A DNA stretch of 35,460 nucleotides from Zoogloea sp. (lineage in GTDB: Bacteria > Pseudomonadota > Gammaproteobacteria > Burkholderiales > Rhodocyclaceae): NCBI GenBank assembly GCA_009026175.1, contig WBTZ01000045.1:1-35460 (forward strand), given 5' to 3'. Positions 6,325 to 16,101 of the stretch are shown here, piece by piece. Position 1 is the stretch's first letter; each line of letters opens with the position of its first letter. Below the pieces are notes generated by a model that saw nothing but the letters and a program-made list of their open reading frames with translations, was not told where the DNA came from and made no database searches. A program made the translations under genes and the position numbers.

Positions 6325-8910
6325 GTGTCCAAGCAGAAGCCCTTCACCGACGACGTCATCGCCACCCACACGCCGATGATGCAACAATACCTCCGCATCA
6401 AGAACGACCACCCCGACACCCTCCTCTTCTACCGCATGGGTGACTTCTACGAGTTGTTCTTCGAGGACGCCGAGAAGGCCGCGCGGCTGATGGACATCAC
6501 CCTGACCACCCGGGGGGCTTCGGGCGGCATGCCGATCAAGATGGCCGGGGTGCCGCATCATGCGGTGGAGCAGTACCTGGCAAGGCTGGTCAAGCTGGGT
6601 GAGTCGGTGGTGATCGCCGAGCAGGTGGGCGAGCCGGGGGCGACCAAGGGGCCGATGGAGCGGGCGGTGGCGCGCATCGTCACGCCGGGCACGCTCACCG
6701 ACGCGGCCCTGCTCGACGACAAGGCCGACGCGCCGCTGCTGGCGGTCAACCTGCACCGGGGGGTGCTGGGCCTGGCCTGGCTGAACCTGGCCAACGGCGA
6801 TTTCCGGGTCATGGAGTGCGACGCGCCGCAGCTCGCGGCCCAGTTCGAGCGCCTGCGCCCGGCCGAGGTGCTGATCCCCGACGGCCTGCGCCTGCCCTTG
6901 CTGGAGCACCTGGCGCCCAGCCTGCGCCGCCTGGCCGACTGGCAGTTCGATGCGGAAACTGCGCGCCGCCTCCTCACCACCCATTTCGGCACCCGCGACC
7001 TGGCCGGCTTCGGCGCCGACGAGATGCCGGTGGCGCTGGCCGCCGCCGCCGCCCTGTTCGACTACGCCCGCGCCACCCAGCGCCAGGCACTGGCCCACAT
7101 CACGGCCCTGGTGGCCGAGCGGGACAGCGCCTACCTGCGCCTCGACGCCGCCACCCGGCGCAACCTGGAGCTCACCGAGACCCTGCGCGGCGAGGCGGCC
7201 CCCACCCTCCTCTCCCTGCTCGACAGTTGCGCCACCAGCATGGGCTCGCGCTGGCTGCGCCACGCGCTGCACCACCCCCTGTGCGACCGCAACGCCGCGG
7301 CCCACCGCCACATGGCCGTGGGCGAGTTGGGCGAAGGCCCGGTGGAGCCGGTGCGACGCATCCTGCGGGGTGTTTCGGACGTGGAGCGGATCACCGCCCG
7401 GGTGGCCCTGCGCAGCGCGCGTCCCCGTGACCTTTCCGCCCTGCGTGACAGCCTCGGCCGCCTGGCCGAACTGCGCGCCGCGCTTGGCAACCCGCAGGCA
7501 CCGCTGCTGCTGCAGATGCTCGAAGAGCTGGCCACGCCGGAAGCCTCGCTGGAGCTGCTCACCCGGTCCATCGCCCCGGAGCCGTCCACCGTGCTGCGCG
7601 ACGGCGGCGTGATCGCCGAAGGCTTCGATGCCGACCTGGACGAGCTGCGCGGCATCCAGACCAACTGCGGGGCCTACCTGCTGGAGCTCGAAGCCCGCGA
7701 GCGGGAGCGCACCGGCATCGCCAACCTGAAGGTCGAGTTCAACCGGGTGCATGGCTTCTACATCGAGATCTCGGCCGCCAACGCCGCCAAGGGCGAGTTG
7801 CCCGACGACTACCGCCGCCGCCAGACCCTGAAGAACGCCGAGCGCTTCATCACGCCGGAACTGAAGGCCTTCGAGGACAAGGCCCTGTCTGCCCAGGAAC
7901 GCGCCCTGGCCCGCGAGAAGCTGCTCTACGAGGGCATCCTCGAGCAGCTGGCCGCCGACATTCCGCGCTTCCAGCGCATCGCCCGCGCCTGCGCCCTGCT
8001 GGATGGCCTGTCGGCCTTTGCCGAAGCCGCCGCCCGCTATGGCTACGCCATGCCGGTCTTCTCCGAGCAGCCGGGAGTCGACATCACCGCCGGCCGCCAC
8101 CCGGTGGTGGAGCGCCAGGTCGAGAACTTCATCGCCAACGACTGCCGCCTCGACCCGACCCGCCGCATGCTGCTGATCACCGGCCCGAACATGGGCGGTA
8201 AATCGACCACCATGCGCCAGGTGGCGCTGATCGTCCTGCTGGCCCACGTGGGCTGCTTCGTGCCGGCCTCGGCAGCCCGCATCGGCCCGATCGACGCCAT
8301 CTTCACCCGCATCGGCGCATCCGACGACCTGGCCTCCGGGCGCTCCACCTTCATGGTCGAGATGACCGAGGCCGCCGCGATCCTGCATGGCGCCACCGAG
8401 CGCAGCCTGGTGCTGATGGACGAGATCGGGCGCGGCACGTCGACCTTCGACGGGGTAGCCCTGGCCGTGGCCATCGCCCGCCACCTGCTCGACAAGAACC
8501 GCTGCTGGACCCTGTTTGCCACCCACTATTTCGAGCTGACCCGCCTGGCCCAGGACTACCCTGAATGCGCCAACGTGCACCTGGACGCGGTCGAGCACAA
8601 CCACGGCATCGTCTTCCTGCACGCCCTCGAGGACGGCCCCGCCAGCCAGAGCTACGGGATCGAGGTGGCTGCCCTGGCGGGGATTCCCTCGGCCGTCGTG
8701 CGCGACGCCAAGCGCCGCCTGCGCAGCCTGGAAAACCGGGAGATCAACGCCGGCCCCCAGGCCGACCTGTTTGCCAGCCTGCCCGCGGAAGAACCGGAGA
8801 TGCCTTCCCACCCGGTGCTCGGTGCGCTGGCCGAAATCGATCCCGATGCCCTGACCCCCCGCGAGGCGCTGGAAGCCCTGTACAACCTCAAGCGCCTCAC
8901 CGCCTCCTGA
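6325..8910 (+). CDS. mutS: DNA mismatch repair protein MutS
   Basis: Recognises mismatches and small loops and recruits MutL. The start is placed at GTG 6325, giving 861 residues and the usual short lead before [11 protein letters not shown]. The longer open frame to 6223 adds an unrelated Pro/Arg-rich stretch. The mismatch-reading Phe-X-Glu motif is in [11 protein letters not shown] (about residues 37-47). The ATPase domain has Walker [10 protein letters not shown] (about 620), the Walker B/signature region [12 protein letters not shown] (about 699) and THYFEL (about 732). The C-terminal helix-turn-helix and clamp region is intact. A TACAAT at 6250-6255 may be its -10. The next gene follows after 5 bases. 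Confidence 0.97.
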   Translation: MSKQKPFTDDVIATHTPMMQQYLRIKNDHPDTLLFYRMGDFYELFFEDAEKAARLMDITLTTRGASGGMPIKMAGVPHHAVEQYLARLVKLGESVVIAEQVGEPGATKGPMERAVARIVTPGTLTDAALLDDKADAPLLAVNLHRGVLGLAWLNLANGDFRVMECDAPQLAAQFERLRPAEVLIPDGLRLPLLEHLAPSLRRLADWQFDAETARRLLTTHFGTRDLAGFGADEMPVALAAAAALFDYARATQRQALAHITALVAERDSAYLRLDAATRRNLELTETLRGEAAPTLLSLLDSCATSMGSRWLRHALHHPLCDRNAAAHRHMAVGELGEGPVEPVRRILRGVSDVERITARVALRSARPRDLSALRDSLGRLAELRAALGNPQAPLLLQMLEELATPEASLELLTRSIAPEPSTVLRDGGVIAEGFDADLDELRGIQTNCGAYLLELEARERERTGIANLKVEFNRVHGFYIEISAANAAKGELPDDYRRRQTLKNAERFITPELKAFEDKALSAQERALAREKLLYEGILEQLAADIPRFQRIARACALLDGLSAFAEAAARYGYAMPVFSEQPGVDITAGRHPVVERQVENFIANDCRLDPTRRMLLITGPNMGGKSTTMRQVALIVLLAHVGCFVPASAARIGPIDAIFTRIGASDDLASGRSTFMVEMTEAAAILHGATERSLVLMDEIGRGTSTFDGVALAVAIARHLLDKNRCWTLFATHYFELTRLAQDYPECANVHLDAVEHNHGIVFLHALEDGPASQSYGIEVAALAGIPSAVVRDAKRRLRSLENREINAGPQADLFASLPAEEPEMPSHPVLGALAEIDPDALTPREALEALYNLKRLTAS

Positions 8911-8915
8911 ACACC

Positions 8916-9872
8916 ATGCGGGCACGCTCCCTCATCGCCGCCGTGCTGGGCCTGTGGGCCCTGGCCGCCGAATCCTCAGAGCCCTTCAGCTTTGGCGTGC
9001 TCGGCGATGTGCCCTACAACCGCTTCGAGCGCATGCACCTGCCGGCGGTGCTGGCCGACATGGACGCCGAGGCGCTCAGGGTGGTGATCCACGATGGTGA
9101 CATCAAGAACGGCGGCGAACGTTGCGACGACGCGCTCTACGTGGACCGCCTGGGCCTCTTCAACACCAGCCGCCACCCTTTCGTGGCCGTCCCGGGCGAC
9201 AACGACTGGACGGACTGTCATCGGGCCAGCAACGGCGCCTACGACCCGCAGGAGCGGCTGGACAGACTCCGCAGCGTGTTCTTTGCGGATCCCCGTCACA
9301 GCCTGGGAAGCAGCCCACTGCGGGTGGACAGCCAGGCCGACGACCCGGCTTTCGCCATGTATCGCGAACACCAGCGCTGGCAGATCGGGACGGTGCTCTT
9401 CCTGACCCTCAATGTGCCCGGTGGTGGCAACAATCATGGCCGCAACAAGAACAGCCCCACGCAGGAGTTCGTGGCCCGCAGCGCTGCCGTCCGCACCTGG
9501 ATGCAGCAGGGCTTCGGCCTGGCACGCAAGCACGGACTGGAAGGCGTGGTGATCGTCATGCAGGCCAACCCGGACATCGAGGACTTCGGCGCCGGCCGCG
9601 GCCCCCCCGGCTATCGCGAGCTGATGACCCAGCTCCTGGCCGAGACCCGCAGTTATCCCGGGCAGGTGCTGCTGGTACACGGCGACACCCACTCCCACCG
9701 CATCGACAAACCGCTGCGGGACCCATTGACGCGTCGGGCCATTGACAACTTCACCCGCCTGGAGACCTTCGGCTCCCCCTTCATGGGCTGGGTGAAAGTG
9801 GATGTCGCGCCGGGCAGAACACCCCTCTTCCGCTTTGCCGCCCGCCCCTATGCGCCGCGCAGCGGCGACTGA
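8916..9872 (+). CDS. Secreted calcineurin-like metallophosphoesterase
   Basis: The 318-residue protein starts with a signal peptide (MRARSLIAAVLGLWALAAES) and is probably periplasmic. Metal-binding motifs are in the expected order: GDV (30-32), HDGDIKNG (59-66), PGDNDWTDC (93-101) and, near the C-terminus, VHGDTHSHRID (about 253-263). Together these define the metallophosphatase fold with a two-metal site. The substrate is not evident. The gene starts 5 bases after mutS and is probably co-transcribed with it, although no functional link is known. It converges on the small gene ending at 9889. Confidence 0.85.
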   Translation: MRARSLIAAVLGLWALAAESSEPFSFGVLGDVPYNRFERMHLPAVLADMDAEALRVVIHDGDIKNGGERCDDALYVDRLGLFNTSRHPFVAVPGDNDWTDCHRASNGAYDPQERLDRLRSVFFADPRHSLGSSPLRVDSQADDPAFAMYREHQRWQIGTVLFLTLNVPGGGNNHGRNKNSPTQEFVARSAAVRTWMQQGFGLARKHGLEGVVIVMQANPDIEDFGAGRGPPGYRELMTQLLAETRSYPGQVLLVHGDTHSHRIDKPLRDPLTRRAIDNFTRLETFGSPFMGWVKVDVAPGRTPLFRFAARPYAPRSGD

Positions 9873-9888
9873 AGCGGCGGCAGCGGGG

Positions 9889-10191
9889 TCACTGCTGCTT
9901 CGGCTGCATCCGTCCCAGCACCGTCTCGAGGGCCTTGCGCACGCTCTCCGCCGCCGAATCGACCCCGTCGGTGGCCGCCGCCTCGGTGACCACGTGGTAA
10001 TGCAGCACCAGCAGCCCGCGCATCTTGTCCCAGGCAATCGGGTTGTCCTGGGTGCACACATGGGTGTCGCCGCGCAGCACCGCCTCGGCCACGCCGGGCT
10101 CCATCAACCGGACACCGCACAACTGGGCCAGGCGCGCGATCTCCATGTCGATGGACTCGAGCTCATGGGTAAAATTTTCAAAGGTGGACAT
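9889..10191 (-). CDS. Small hypothetical protein, 100 residues
   Basis: The start is set at ATG 10191, preceded by AGGGA. The longer open frame overlaps the leader of the divergent gene and is less likely. The sequence (MSTFENFTHELESIDMEIARLAQLCGVRL) is amphipathic and soluble, with a middle part VCTQDNPIAWDKMRGLLVLHYH and a helical, Lys/Gln-rich end. I do not recognise a family. It has no signal peptide or membrane span. It is divergent from the SpeE-like gene with 64 bases between, and convergent with the metallophosphoesterase. Confidence 0.65.
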   Translation of the reverse strand: MSTFENFTHELESIDMEIARLAQLCGVRLMEPGVAEAVLRGDTHVCTQDNPIAWDKMRGLLVLHYHVVTEAAATDGVDSAAESVRKALETVLGRMQPKQQ

Positions 10192-10255
10192 GTTTGATCC
10201 CTGATGGTCGACATGACATATTTTGCAATGCAACAAAGGATACACCCGATTCCCC

Positions 10256-11011
10256 ATGCCTATCCCCATCGACATCAGTGAAGAAGGCGGCGTCCGCTAC
10301 CTGCATTTCGGCTCCGAATGGGTCCAGGGCGCGATGCGTCTGCGCAAGCCCGACGCACTCGAGCTCGAATACACCCGCGAGATGCTGGGCGGCCTCCTGC
10401 TGCGGCCGGAACCCTGGCCTGCCAGGATATTGCTGATCGGCTTGGGCGCCGGTTCACTGGTGCGCTTCATCCACCGCCACCTGCCGGAAAGCCGCACGAC
10501 GGTGGTCGAGATCGCCGCAGAAGTCCGCGCCGTGGCCAGCCAGTACTTCCGCCTGCCGGACGAGGACGAACGCCTGGAGATCGTCATCGACGACGGCGCC
10601 CGCTTCGTCCAGGCGGACCCGCGCCAGTGGGACCTGATCGTGGTGGACGGCTTCGACCGTCACGCCCGTGCCGGCGAGCTTGCCACCCAGGCCTTCTACG
10701 AGGCCTGCCGCGGGCGGCTGACGCCCCAGGGCCTGCTCAGCGTCAATCTCTTCGGCCAGCTGCGCGGCTTCAAGACCCAGCTGCAGCGTCTCCGCAAGGC
10801 CTTCGACGGGCAAGTGGTCGACCTGCCGGAATGCGGAAGCGGCAACGTGGTCGCCCTGGCCGCCGCCAGTCCGGCACAAGCGCCCGTGCCATGGGATCGG
10901 CCGGAGAGCCGTGCCCGCACCCTCAAGGCGGCGACCGGCCTGGACTTGCTGCCCACCCTGCGCCGCCTCAAGAAGGCCGGGCGCCTGCCGGACGGAGCGC
11001 TCCACCTGTGA
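10256..11011 (+). CDS. Spermidine synthase-like protein (SpeE-like Rossmann fold)
   Basis: This 251-residue protein begins [20 protein letters not shown], a common start in this group. The upstream ATG 10223 is possible but adds an unrelated stretch. It has the SAM/dcSAM-type nucleotide fold: [12 protein letters not shown] (motif I), [16 protein letters not shown] and DLIVVDGFD. It is shorter than true spermidine synthases (about 280-300) and lacks their N-terminal beta domain, so aminopropyl transfer is uncertain. It overlaps the next gene by GTGA (11008-11011), so the two are translated together. The substrate is unknown. Confidence 0.8.
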   Translation: MPIPIDISEEGGVRYLHFGSEWVQGAMRLRKPDALELEYTREMLGGLLLRPEPWPARILLIGLGAGSLVRFIHRHLPESRTTVVEIAAEVRAVASQYFRLPDEDERLEIVIDDGARFVQADPRQWDLIVVDGFDRHARAGELATQAFYEACRGRLTPQGLLSVNLFGQLRGFKTQLQRLRKAFDGQVVDLPECGSGNVVALAAASPAQAPVPWDRPESRARTLKAATGLDLLPTLRRLKKAGRLPDGALHL

Positions 11012-12120
11012 GCCTCGAGCAGGTCGATTGCGTCGTGGTCGGGGCTGGCGTGATCGGCCTGGCCTGCGCCCGCGCCTTGGCGCGGCAAGGCCACGACGTG
11101 CTGATCCTGGAAGCCGCGGCAAGCTGGGGCAGCGGCATTTCGAGCCGCTCCAGCGAGGTGATCCACGCCGGGCTCTACTACCCTGCAGGCTCCCTGCGGG
11201 CCCGCCTGTGCGTGCCCGGGCGTGACGCACTCTATGCCTACTGTGCGGAGAAGCAGCTTGCCCACCGGCGCGTCGGCAAGCTGCTGGTGGCCACTGACCG
11301 GGCCCAGTTGCCCCGCCTCGACGCCATTGCCCGGCAGGCGGAGCGCAACGGCGTGTCCGGCCTGCAATACCTCGATCCGGCCCAAACGCTCGCGCTTGAA
11401 CCCGCCCTGCGCTGCGTCGGCGCCCTCCTCTCCCCTGACACCGGCATCATCGACAGCCACGGCCTGATGCTTGCCCTGCTGGGCGACGCGGAAGCCGATG
11501 GCGCCAGCCTGGCCACCCACGCCCCGGTCATCGGCGGGCGCGTCGACAGCGATGGCTTTGTCCTGGATGTGGGTGGAGCAAGCCCGCTGACCCTGCATGC
11601 CCGCAAGCTGGTGAACGCCGCCGGCCTGGGCGCCCTGCCGCTGGCCCGCCAGTTGATCGGCCTGCGCCACGAAACACTACCGCAGCCGCGCTACGCCCGG
11701 GGCAACTACTTCGCCCTGCAGGGGAAGAACCCCTTCCGGCACCTGATCTACCCCGTCCCGGAAGCGGCCGGCCTGGGCGTCCACCTTACCCTCGACCTCG
11801 GCGGGCAGGCCCGCTTCGGGCCCGACGTGGAATGGGTGGACAACCCGGACTACGCAGTGGATCCGGCCCGGGCGGCAGCCTTCTATCCCGCGGTGCGACG
11901 CTACTGGCCGGCGCTGCCTGACGGCGCGCTGGTGCCCGCCTATGCCGGTATCCGCCCGAAGATCCATGGCCCGGACGAGCCCGCGGCGGACTTCCGGGTG
12001 ATGGGCCCGGCCGAGCATGGGCTGCCCGGCCTGGTGCAACTCTTCGGGATCGAATCGCCAGGCCTGACCTGCTGCCTGGCGCTGGCCGACCATGTGGCCG
12101 GCCTTATCGGGAGGCCCTGA
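11008..12120 (+). CDS. FAD-dependent oxidoreductase (LhgO/DAO family)
   Basis: The 370-residue protein starts at GTG 11008, overlapping the SpeE-like stop. The N-terminal FAD-binding motif [15 protein letters not shown] is followed by an acidic ILEAA, then the [21 protein letters not shown] segment characteristic of the L-2-hydroxyglutarate oxidase group within the DAO family. The C-terminus ([18 protein letters not shown]) matches that group too. Likely activity is oxidation of a 2-hydroxy acid or related substrate, passing electrons to oxygen or the quinone pool. The exact substrate cannot be read from sequence. It converges with dnaQ, 27 bases apart. Confidence 0.85.
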   Translation: MSLEQVDCVVVGAGVIGLACARALARQGHDVLILEAAASWGSGISSRSSEVIHAGLYYPAGSLRARLCVPGRDALYAYCAEKQLAHRRVGKLLVATDRAQLPRLDAIARQAERNGVSGLQYLDPAQTLALEPALRCVGALLSPDTGIIDSHGLMLALLGDAEADGASLATHAPVIGGRVDSDGFVLDVGGASPLTLHARKLVNAAGLGALPLARQLIGLRHETLPQPRYARGNYFALQGKNPFRHLIYPVPEAAGLGVHLTLDLGGQARFGPDVEWVDNPDYAVDPARAAAFYPAVRRYWPALPDGALVPAYAGIRPKIHGPDEPAADFRVMGPAEHGLPGLVQLFGIESPGLTCCLALADHVAGLIGRP

Positions 12121-12147
12121 ACGGAGCGGCCTGAGCGAAGGCCTCGT

Positions 12148-12870
12148 TCAGGCTGCCGGCGGCGGCGCCGGCGGCAGCCACAGGCAGTGCCCCTTGTTGG
12201 CGTTGGCAATCTCGCCGAGCACCTTGTCGTGGCCTTCCAGCTCCTCGGCCGAGGCGCGCAGCACACGCAGCGGGGGGCGCTCGATGGGCAGCCCGCCAAG
12301 ACCGTCGTCGAGCAGGTTGGCCGGCTCGTCGTCGAGGGACATGATCAGACTCTCCTGGCCACGCGTCATGGCCAGGTACACATCGGCCAGCAGCTCCGCG
12401 TCCAGCAGCGCGCCGTGGAGGGTCCGGTGGGTGTTGTCGATCTCGTAGAGCGAGCACAGGGCGTTGAGGGACGCCTTCTTGCCCGGGTTCTGCTCCTTGG
12501 CCAGCTTGAGCGTGTCGATCACGCTGGGACACAGGGCGTTCAGGCTGGGACGCTTGAGCAGGCTCAGCTCATGGTTCAGGAAGCCCACGTCGAAGCTGGC
12601 GTTGTGGATCACCAGCTCGCCGTCGGCCACGAAGGCCTCGAACTCCTCGACGATGTCCTTGAACAGGGGCTTGTCCACCAGGAATTCATTGGTGATGCCG
12701 TGCACCGCGATGGCGCCCGCGTCGATCTCCCTCTGCGGGTTGATGAAGACATGGTAGTGGCGGCCGGTGAGCTTGCGGTCCACCAGCTCGACGCAGCCGA
12801 TTTCGATGACCCGGTCACCGGTCTTCCAGTCGAGACCCGTGGTTTCCGTATCGAGGACGATCTGTCTCAT
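12148..12870 (-). CDS. dnaQ: DNA polymerase III epsilon subunit (proofreading exonuclease)
   Basis: The 3'-5' exonuclease of the replicative polymerase. Catalytic residues of the DEDDh family are present: Asp7 and Glu9 (DTETTG), Asp94 (HNASFDVGF), His152 and Asp157 (HGALLDAE). GQESLIM at 171-177 sits where E. coli epsilon carries its clamp-binding motif QTSMAF, so it is probably the beta-clamp contact. The C-terminal tail that binds the alpha subunit is present. Its ATG overlaps the rnhA stop (ATGA, 12867-12870). The order yafS-rnhA-dnaQ is the same as in E. coli. Confidence 0.96.
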   Translation of the reverse strand: MRQIVLDTETTGLDWKTGDRVIEIGCVELVDRKLTGRHYHVFINPQREIDAGAIAVHGITNEFLVDKPLFKDIVEEFEAFVADGELVIHNASFDVGFLNHELSLLKRPSLNALCPSVIDTLKLAKEQNPGKKASLNALCSLYEIDNTHRTLHGALLDAELLADVYLAMTRGQESLIMSLDDEPANLLDDGLGGLPIERPPLRVLRASAEELEGHDKVLGEIANANKGHCLWLPPAPPPAA

Positions 12871-13346
12871 GCCTGTTCTCCCTGTGCTTCAACAATCCGG
12901 CCGGTCTTGCGCACGGCATCGACGCCGCGGCGCGCCAGGGCGTCGGCGCGCTCGTTCTCCACGTGGCCGGCGTGGCCCTTCACCCACAGCCACTTGATCT
13001 GGTGACGGCCAGCCTCCTCGTCGAGGGCCCGCCACAGGTCTTCGTTCTTGACCGGGGCCTTGGAGGCGGTCTTCCAGCCACGCGCCTTCCAGCCGTGGAT
13101 CCACTCCGAGATGCCCTTCTGAACATACTGGGAGTCGGTATGCACCCGCGCCGTCACCGGGCGCTTGAGCGCCTCGAGGGCGCGGATCACCGCCAGCAGC
13201 TCCATGCGGTTGTTGGTGGTGGCCGGCTCGCCGCCCCACAACTCCTTCTCGTGGGGGCCCGAGCGCAGGATCGCGCCCCAGCCGCCGGGGCCCGGATTAC
13301 CGGAGCACGCCCCGTCGGTGTAGATGTCAATCTCTTCCAAAATCAT
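12867..13346 (-). CDS. rnhA: Ribonuclease HI
   Basis: Cleaves RNA in RNA-DNA hybrids, removing primers and R-loops. It has 159 residues, the normal length. Active-site carboxylates are Asp11 ([16 protein letters not shown]), Glu49 ([13 protein letters not shown]), Asp71 (HTDSQYV) and Asp135 (NERADALA), with the catalytic-loop His125 in KGHAGH. The basic handle region ([16 protein letters not shown]) is present. The first 20 bases overlap the 3' end of the yafS-like gene and the stop overlaps dnaQ, so the three genes form one tight operon. Confidence 0.97.
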   Translation of the reverse strand: MILEEIDIYTDGACSGNPGPGGWGAILRSGPHEKELWGGEPATTNNRMELLAVIRALEALKRPVTARVHTDSQYVQKGISEWIHGWKARGWKTASKAPVKNEDLWRALDEEAGRHQIKWLWVKGHAGHVENERADALARRGVDAVRKTGRIVEAQGEQA

Positions 13347-14100
13347 TCTCTTCAGTAGTTTTCCGGGGAAAGTCCCGCGAGGGACCGCCCACTTTCTGGA
13401 TCAGCGGAGCCAGGGCGCGGGCACGGGCCTTGCGGTCCCATTTGGGCATGATCAGGCGCATGCCCTGCACCCGCTTGATGGCGTGGATCACGTAAACCCC
13501 GCCGCCGATCGGCCACCAGCGGGCCCCCGCCCGGTCCATGAGGCCCAGGCGATCGATCCATTTCTGTTGTTCGACAGCCGGCATGAAGCAGCCCGAGGCC
13601 TGGCTGCCGGCCTCGAAACTGAGCAGCGCCAGCCAGTCACGGATGCGCCGCACCGACAGGTACTGGCCGTGCCACGGATAATCTCCGCACTCCCGCGCCA
13701 GCCGGCGCCGGAGTCCGAACAGGCTGAACGGATTGAAGCCGGCGATCACCACATGGCCTTCCGGCACCAGCACCCGCTCGACCTCCCGCAACACCTGGTG
13801 CGGATTGGCTGCAAACTCCAGCACATGGGGCAGCACGACGAGGTCAAGGCTGGCGGCGGCAAAGGGCAGCGCCGCGTAGTCGGCCTCGACCTGAACGTCG
13901 CCGGCCCCGGCCCGGAAGCGCAGCGGCATCCGGTTGGCGCGCAGGAAATCGGCCTCGGGCATGCCCAGCTGGACGGCGTTGTAGCCAAAGATGTCCGTCA
14001 CCAGCGCATCGATGCGTGCCACCTCCCAGGCCATGACATGACGCCCCAGCGGGGTGTCGAGCCAGGCATGGAGACCGGGAAAGGATTCGGTGGGTGACAT
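13327..14100 (-). CDS. yafS: YafS-like methyltransferase-fold protein
   Basis: The 257-residue protein aligns in layout with the class I SAM-dependent methyltransferases of the YafS type. The segments [24 protein letters not shown] (motifs II-III region) and [24 protein letters not shown] (motif IV/V region) are clear. The glycine-rich SAM motif expected near residues 35-50 is replaced by [16 protein letters not shown], so cofactor binding may be altered. The gene heads the yafS-rnhA-dnaQ operon and diverges from gloB with 38 bases between starts, as in E. coli. The substrate is unknown. The symbol rests on similarity plus synteny. Confidence 0.8.
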   Translation of the reverse strand: MSPTESFPGLHAWLDTPLGRHVMAWEVARIDALVTDIFGYNAVQLGMPEADFLRANRMPLRFRAGAGDVQVEADYAALPFAAASLDLVVLPHVLEFAANPHQVLREVERVLVPEGHVVIAGFNPFSLFGLRRRLARECGDYPWHGQYLSVRRIRDWLALLSFEAGSQASGCFMPAVEQQKWIDRLGLMDRAGARWWPIGGGVYVIHAIKRVQGMRLIMPKWDRKARARALAPLIQKVGGPSRDFPRKTTEENDFGRD

Positions 14101-14138
14101 GGCGATGCGGACAGGCGGAGACGGGCTACAATTCGCGG

Positions 14139-14900
14139 ATGCAGATTATCCCTCTTCCCGCGTTTCGCGATAATTATATCTGGCTGCTCCGCCAGGGCCG
14201 CCTCGCCGTGGTGGTAGACCCGGGCGATGCCGCGCCGGTGCGCCGTTACCTGACAGAGCAAGGCCTGAGCCTGGCCGCGATCCTGGTCACTCACCACCAC
14301 CCCGATCACATCGGCGGCATCGCCGAGCTGCTGGCAGATTCGCCGGTGCCGGTTTTCGGTCCCGCCCGGGAGAACATCCCGGGCCGCACCCAGGCGGTCC
14401 AGGAAGGCGATGTGCTGCAGATTCCCGGGATCGACACAGCGTTCCGGGTGCTCGACGTGCCTGGCCATACCGCCGGCCATGTGGCCTATCACGGCGACGG
14501 GCTGCTGTTTTGCGGGGATACGCTGTTTGCCGCCGGCTGCGGGCGGATCTTCGAAGGCACACCGGCGCAACTCCACGCCTCCCTCGAAAAGCTCGCCGCG
14601 CTGCCGGCCGACACCCAGGTGTATTGCACCCACGAATACACCCTGTCCAACCTCGCCTTCGCGGCTGCGGTCGAGCCGCACAACAACGACCTTGCCGAGC
14701 GCACCGCCCGCTGCCAGGCCCTGCGGGCCGAGGAGCGGCCCACGGTGCCCTTTTCCCTGGGCGCGGAGAGGCTCTCCAATCCCTTCCTGCGGGTCAGCGA
14801 GGCGCCGGTGATCGCCCGCGCCGAGGCCGAAGCAGGTTGTCCGCTGAACACACCGGTGGAAGTCTTCGCTGCCCTGCGGGAGTGGAAGAACCGCTTCTGA
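14139..14900 (+). CDS. gloB: Hydroxyacylglutathione hydrolase (glyoxalase II)
   Basis: Hydrolyses S-D-lactoylglutathione, the second step of methylglyoxal removal. The start at ATG 14139 gives 253 residues, the normal size. The longer frame to 14094 overlaps the divergent leader. The metallo-beta-lactamase signature THHHPDHIGG is at 51-60, followed by DVPGHTAGHV, GDTLFAAGCGR and CTHEYTLSNL, which complete the two-metal site and substrate pocket. The C-terminal helical domain ends REWKNRF as usual. It lies in the conserved mltD-gloB-yafS-rnhA-dnaQ neighbourhood. Confidence 0.96.
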   Translation: MQIIPLPAFRDNYIWLLRQGRLAVVVDPGDAAPVRRYLTEQGLSLAAILVTHHHPDHIGGIAELLADSPVPVFGPARENIPGRTQAVQEGDVLQIPGIDTAFRVLDVPGHTAGHVAYHGDGLLFCGDTLFAAGCGRIFEGTPAQLHASLEKLAALPADTQVYCTHEYTLSNLAFAAAVEPHNNDLAERTARCQALRAEERPTVPFSLGAERLSNPFLRVSEAPVIARAEAEAGCPLNTPVEVFAALREWKNRF

Positions 14901-14927
14901 GCGTCGTGGCGGCTCAGGCCGCGGTGG

Positions 14928-15884
14928 TCAGGGGGAGACCCCTACGGCCGACGCCGCAATGCGGTTGCGGCCGCCCTGCTTGGCCTGGTAGAGCGCATCG
15001 TCGGCCGCCTTGAGAAGGTCGGCCGACTTGCTGTCGCCGCGTCCGGGAATGACCGCGGCCGCACCGATGCTGATGGTCACATAGCCGGTACTCGACGCAA
15101 ACCGGTGGGTGATGCCGAGGTTCTCCACGGCGGAGCGCATGCCTTCCGCCACCAGCAGGGCTCCGGTGATGTCAGTGTCCGGCAGGACCACCGCGAACTC
15201 CTCGCCGCCGTAGCGGGCAACCAGGTCCGCAGGACGGCGCAGGACGGAGGTCAGGGTCCGCGCCACCGCCTTGAGACATTCATCACCGACCTGGTGGCCG
15301 TAGCCGTCATTGAACTGCTTGAACAGGTCCACGTCGGCCAGCAGCAAGGCCAGCGGACGCCCCTGGCGGCTGCCCCGCCGCCATTCGCGCAGCAGGGTTT
15401 CATCGAACTGGCGACGGTTGGCGATGGCCGTCAGGCCGTCGAGGGAAGACAGCCGGGTCAGTTCCTGGTTGGCCTCATCGAGCTTGCGGGTCAGCACCAG
15501 CAGGGAATAACGCATCTGGGCAATGCGCTGCATGGCCCTGACCTTGGCCGCCAGCACCGTCTCGGAGACCGGCTTGATCAGGTAGTCGTCGCCGCCCACC
15601 GCAATGCCCTTCTCCAGGTCGGCATCGCTGGTGCGGGCAGTCAGGAAAATGATCGGCGTCCACTCGCCGGCGGTCTCGAGCTGACGGATCCGCCGGGCCA
15701 CCTCGAAGCCGTCCATGCCGGGCATGATGATGTCGAGCAGGACCACATCGGGATGCTCCTGCTTGAACAGCTCAATCCCCTTCTCGCCGTCCCGCGCCAC
15801 GATGGGGTCTATGCCGATCTTGCGGAGCTGATGGGACACCAGGGTGGCACTCGTCAGGGTGTCCTCGATCAACAGGGCTCTCAC
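14928..15884 (-). CDS. Response regulator with GGDEF diguanylate cyclase output (PleD-like)
   Basis: This 318-residue protein starts with GTG at 15884. The N-terminal receiver domain has acidic Glu7/Asp8, phospho-acceptor Asp51 (VVLLDIIMPG), Thr83 and Lys104 (YLIKPVSE). A short coiled linker (about 115-145) leads to the GGDEF domain with active-site GGEEF at 226-230. An inhibitory site RPAD (217-220) lies the standard five residues before it, so product feedback is likely. It should make c-di-GMP on phosphorylation. No sensor kinase is adjacent. It sits between gloB and mltD, which are direct neighbours in E. coli. Confidence 0.93.
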   Translation of the reverse strand: MRALLIEDTLTSATLVSHQLRKIGIDPIVARDGEKGIELFKQEHPDVVLLDIIMPGMDGFEVARRIRQLETAGEWTPIIFLTARTSDADLEKGIAVGGDDYLIKPVSETVLAAKVRAMQRIAQMRYSLLVLTRKLDEANQELTRLSSLDGLTAIANRRQFDETLLREWRRGSRQGRPLALLLADVDLFKQFNDGYGHQVGDECLKAVARTLTSVLRRPADLVARYGGEEFAVVLPDTDITGALLVAEGMRSAVENLGITHRFASSTGYVTISIGAAAVIPGRGDSKSADLLKAADDALYQAKQGGRNRIAASAVGVSP

Positions 15885-16101
15885 GGATAGGCTCTCGACG
15901 CGGATGAAGGATTGATGGGGCCGCTGGGGCTACGCCCGGATTGTGCACCAAATGCCGCTGCGGTGGGCTCTCAACTCGCTGGAATCGTTGCCCGGCGCGG
16001 CTTCGAGACGAATTGTTGCTGTTTTGCGGGTCTCGCCGGTTTGACCCCCCGCGGCCCCGGCAGATAAAATCCCGCCTTTGCTTTTCGCGCGACAAAGCCC
16101 G
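15885..16101. promoter_or_regulatory. Divergent promoter region between the GGDEF gene and mltD
   Basis: The 217-base gap between two divergent genes must hold both promoters. A TAAAAT about 40 bases before the mltD start is a plausible -10. Nothing else distinct is seen. Confidence 0.35.
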
